From positions 124,001 to 188,000 of the forward strand of contig CBDFFN010000021.1 in the NCBI GenBank assembly GCA_965246795.1: a stretch of 64,000 bases of DNA, in the 5' to 3' direction. The translations under genes and the position numbers were made by a program. Shown here one piece after another: positions 62,447 through 64,000 of this stretch (the first letter of the stretch is position 1; every line of letters starts with the position of its first letter). The notes beneath the pieces are model-generated. The model searched no databases. It was not told the origin of the DNA and saw only the letters and a list, made by a program, of their open reading frames with translations. Source of the stretch: JAJXWB01 sp965246795 (GTDB lineage Bacteria; Pseudomonadota; Alphaproteobacteria; Rhizobiales; Beijerinckiaceae).

Positions 62447-63175
62447 GTGAACTATAACTGGAACTGGGGCATCTTCTTCGAACAGTCGCCGGAGGGGATC
62501 GGCACTTACGCAGATACGCTCCTTATCGGTCTGCGCTGGACGCTGGCGACTGCACTGCTCGCGTGGGTCATCGCCCTCGCAGCAGGGTGCATCGTCGGCG
62601 TCATGCGGACCCTCCCCTCGCCGGCGGCGCAGCGGTTCGGCAAGATCTATGTCGAACTGTTCCGCAACATCCCGCTGCTCGTACAGCTGTTCCTGTGGTT
62701 CTTTGTGTTGCCGGAAGTCTTGCCGCGTGTCGCGGGCCTCTGGCTGAAGCAAATGTCCAACGCACCGTTCTGGACGGCCGCGGTCGGGCTCGGCTTCTTC
62801 ATGTCGGCGCGTGTCGCGGAACAACTACGCGCCGGCATCACCACACTGCCGCGCGGACAGCGCATGGCCGGACAGGCGCTCGGCCTTACGACAGCGCAGA
62901 CCTACCGCTACGTGCTGCTGCCGATGGCTTTCCGTGTCATCCTTCCGCCGCTGACGTCGGAATTTCTGAACACGATCAAGAATACATCCGTCGCGCTGAC
63001 CATCGGCCTACTCGAGCTCACGGCACGTGCGCGCGCGATCCAGGAATTCTCGTTCCAGGTCTTCGAGGCCTTCACGGCTGCGACCATCATCTACCTCGTC
63101 GTCAACATCGCCGTGACGTTCGGCATGCGCGCGCTGGAACGTCGCGTCGCCATACCCGGCACAGCAGCGGGCTGA
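62447..63175 (+). CDS. Polar amino-acid ABC permease 1 (GltJ type)
   Basis: A 242-residue permease from a GTG start with GAAGGGGA upstream. MNYNWNWGIFFEQSPEG is the GltJ-type opening. The EAA-like loop GQALGLTTAQTYRYVLLPMAFRVILPPL is clear. It pairs with the next permease. It starts 30 bases after the binding-protein stop. Confidence 0.93.
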   Translation: MNYNWNWGIFFEQSPEGIGTYADTLLIGLRWTLATALLAWVIALAAGCIVGVMRTLPSPAAQRFGKIYVELFRNIPLLVQLFLWFFVLPEVLPRVAGLWLKQMSNAPFWTAAVGLGFFMSARVAEQLRAGITTLPRGQRMAGQALGLTTAQTYRYVLLPMAFRVILPPLTSEFLNTIKNTSVALTIGLLELTARARAIQEFSFQVFEAFTAATIIYLVVNIAVTFGMRALERRVAIPGTAAG

Positions 63176-63178
63176 ACG

Positions 63179-63871
63179 ATGCTTTCAGGCTTCGATTTCG
63201 ACGTCATCGGACGGGCCCTGCCCTACCTCTTCTTCGAGGGGATGCGCTTTACGCTGACGCTGACGATCTTCGCGACGATCGGCGGCGTCATTCTCGGCAC
63301 GCTGCTCGCGCTTATGCGATTGAGCGGCTCCCGCGTCCTGTCGACCTTTGCGGCGGGCTACGTGAACCTCGTCCGTTCACTGCCCTTCGTGCTCGTCATC
63401 TTCTGGTTCTACTTCCTCGTGCCCTATGCCGGCGCGTGGATCACGGGTGCAAGCCGACCGGTCGCGGTCGGCGCCTTCATGTCCTCGTTGATCACATTCA
63501 CGCTTTTCGAAGCCGCCTATTTCTCCGAGATCATGCGTGCCGGCATTCAGGCGATTAAACGCGGACAATCGTCCGCAGGTTACGCGCTCGGCCTGAACTA
63601 TCGGCAGGTCATGCGCCACATCGTGCTGCCGCAGGCCTTTCGCGACATGCTGCCGGTGCTTCTGACGCAGACGATCGTGCTTTTCCAAGACACGTCTCTC
63701 GTCTATGTGCTGTCGTTGACGGATTTCCTCGGCGCTGCCTCGAAGATAGCGCAGCGCGACGGTCGCCTCGTCGAAATGTACGTCTTCGCGGCCGTCGTCT
63801 ATTTCTCGATCTCGTTCCTTGCCTCCACTCTCGTGCGGCGCCTGCAAGCGCGCGTCGCGATCATCCGGTGA
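63179..63871 (+). CDS. Polar amino-acid ABC permease 2 (GltK type)
   Basis: A 230-residue permease with five helices and the loop GYALGLNYRQVMRHIVLPQAFRDMLPVL. It is separated by three bases from its partner and by four from the ATPase gene. It opens with the usual FDFDVIGRALPYLFFEGMRFTL. Confidence 0.93.
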   Translation: MLSGFDFDVIGRALPYLFFEGMRFTLTLTIFATIGGVILGTLLALMRLSGSRVLSTFAAGYVNLVRSLPFVLVIFWFYFLVPYAGAWITGASRPVAVGAFMSSLITFTLFEAAYFSEIMRAGIQAIKRGQSSAGYALGLNYRQVMRHIVLPQAFRDMLPVLLTQTIVLFQDTSLVYVLSLTDFLGAASKIAQRDGRLVEMYVFAAVVYFSISFLASTLVRRLQARVAIIR

Positions 63872-63875
63872 TCCC

Positions 63876-64000
63876 ATGAGCGACGCCACACAGACATTGA
63901 CGACACCGGCAGCGGCCGTCTCGGGCTCGAAAGAGATGATCCGCATCAGCCACGTCAACAAATGGTACAGCCCGACTTTCCAGGTCCTGACGGACTGCAC
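63876..64000 (+). CDS. Polar amino-acid ABC transporter ATPase (5' part)
   Basis: The first 41 codons before the window ends. After a Thr/Ala-rich stretch of about 20 residues, MIRISHVNKWYSPTFQVLTD is the standard opening of GltL/AapP-type ATPases. Walker A lies beyond the window. It should energise the two permeases just upstream. Confidence 0.85.
   Translation, partial: MSDATQTLTTPAAAVSGSKEMIRISHVNKWYSPTFQVLTDC

Noticed and set aside
1..64000. CRISPR arrays, insertion sequences, prophage or toxin-antitoxin modules
   Set aside because: No regular repeats, transposase, integrase, capsid or antitoxin-like genes were found anywhere in the window.

Overview
The window looks like a chromosomal segment of a high-GC alphaproteobacterium, most likely of the order Hyphomicrobiales (Rhizobiales). 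Three things suggest this. The order lptG-lptD-pdxA-rsmA / gmk-yicC-mltG-fabF-acpP-fabG-fabD is the usual order there. Small families typical of that order are present (DUF1467, a DUF6481-like protein). Branched-chain-type (HAAT/Liv) ABC importers are very numerous. No phage, insertion sequence, CRISPR array or replication origin was seen.

Bases 1-12,000 are conserved core. They encode lipopolysaccharide export (LptG end, LptD), pyridoxal phosphate synthesis (PdxA), rRNA methylation (RsmA), guanylate kinase, YicC RNase, the MltG murein terminase and the fatty-acid block fabF-acpP-fabG-fabD. The SurA-like chaperone gene that often lies between lptD and pdxA in relatives is absent. Bases 12,100-16,900 hold small genes (SDR, cupin, YkgJ-type Cys-cluster protein, DUF6481-like, membrane cyclic-nucleotide-binding protein, DUF1467), a tRNA-Lys(UUU), a small secreted protein and a decayed stretch with an SH3-like remnant.

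From 16,900 on the window is accessory catabolism. (1) Minus-strand operon 26,574-16,907 encodes a HAAT importer, a CaiB-type CoA-transferase, a MaoC hydratase, a crotonase, a GH88/105-like protein and an AMP-forming acyl-CoA ligase. A divergent TetR gene and a fused indolepyruvate:ferredoxin oxidoreductase gene lie next to it, and both promoters carry the same operator-like sequence. (2) A divergent pair of units at 33.6 kb has two tandem amidohydrolases and a Rieske protein on one side, and an atypical SDR, an acyl-CoA dehydrogenase and a GntR regulator on the other. A perfect palindrome sits inside the intervening promoter. Two substrate-binding proteins and a second HAAT importer follow. 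(3) A LacI-controlled sugar or polyol cluster (42.8-53.1 kb) has a complete CUT1-type importer, a zinc dehydrogenase, a PfkB kinase and a LacD-like class I aldolase. An enolase-superfamily enzyme and an SDR are encoded divergently. (4) A third HAAT importer (53.2-59.6 kb) contains an acyl-CoA synthetase gene broken by a one-base frameshift. (5) A GMC oxidoreductase lies divergent from a polar amino-acid ABC importer cut by the window end.

The accessory part looks like a collection of scavenging modules, each with its own importer, regulator and CoA- or phosphate-activating enzymes. Pathway substrates cannot be fixed from sequence alone. The best candidates for undescribed biochemistry are the GH105-containing CoA operon with its TetR regulon, the amidohydrolase/Rieske/SDR/ACAD locus, and the LacD-aldolase sugar cluster. 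All gene calls come from reading translations and motifs; no database search was run.
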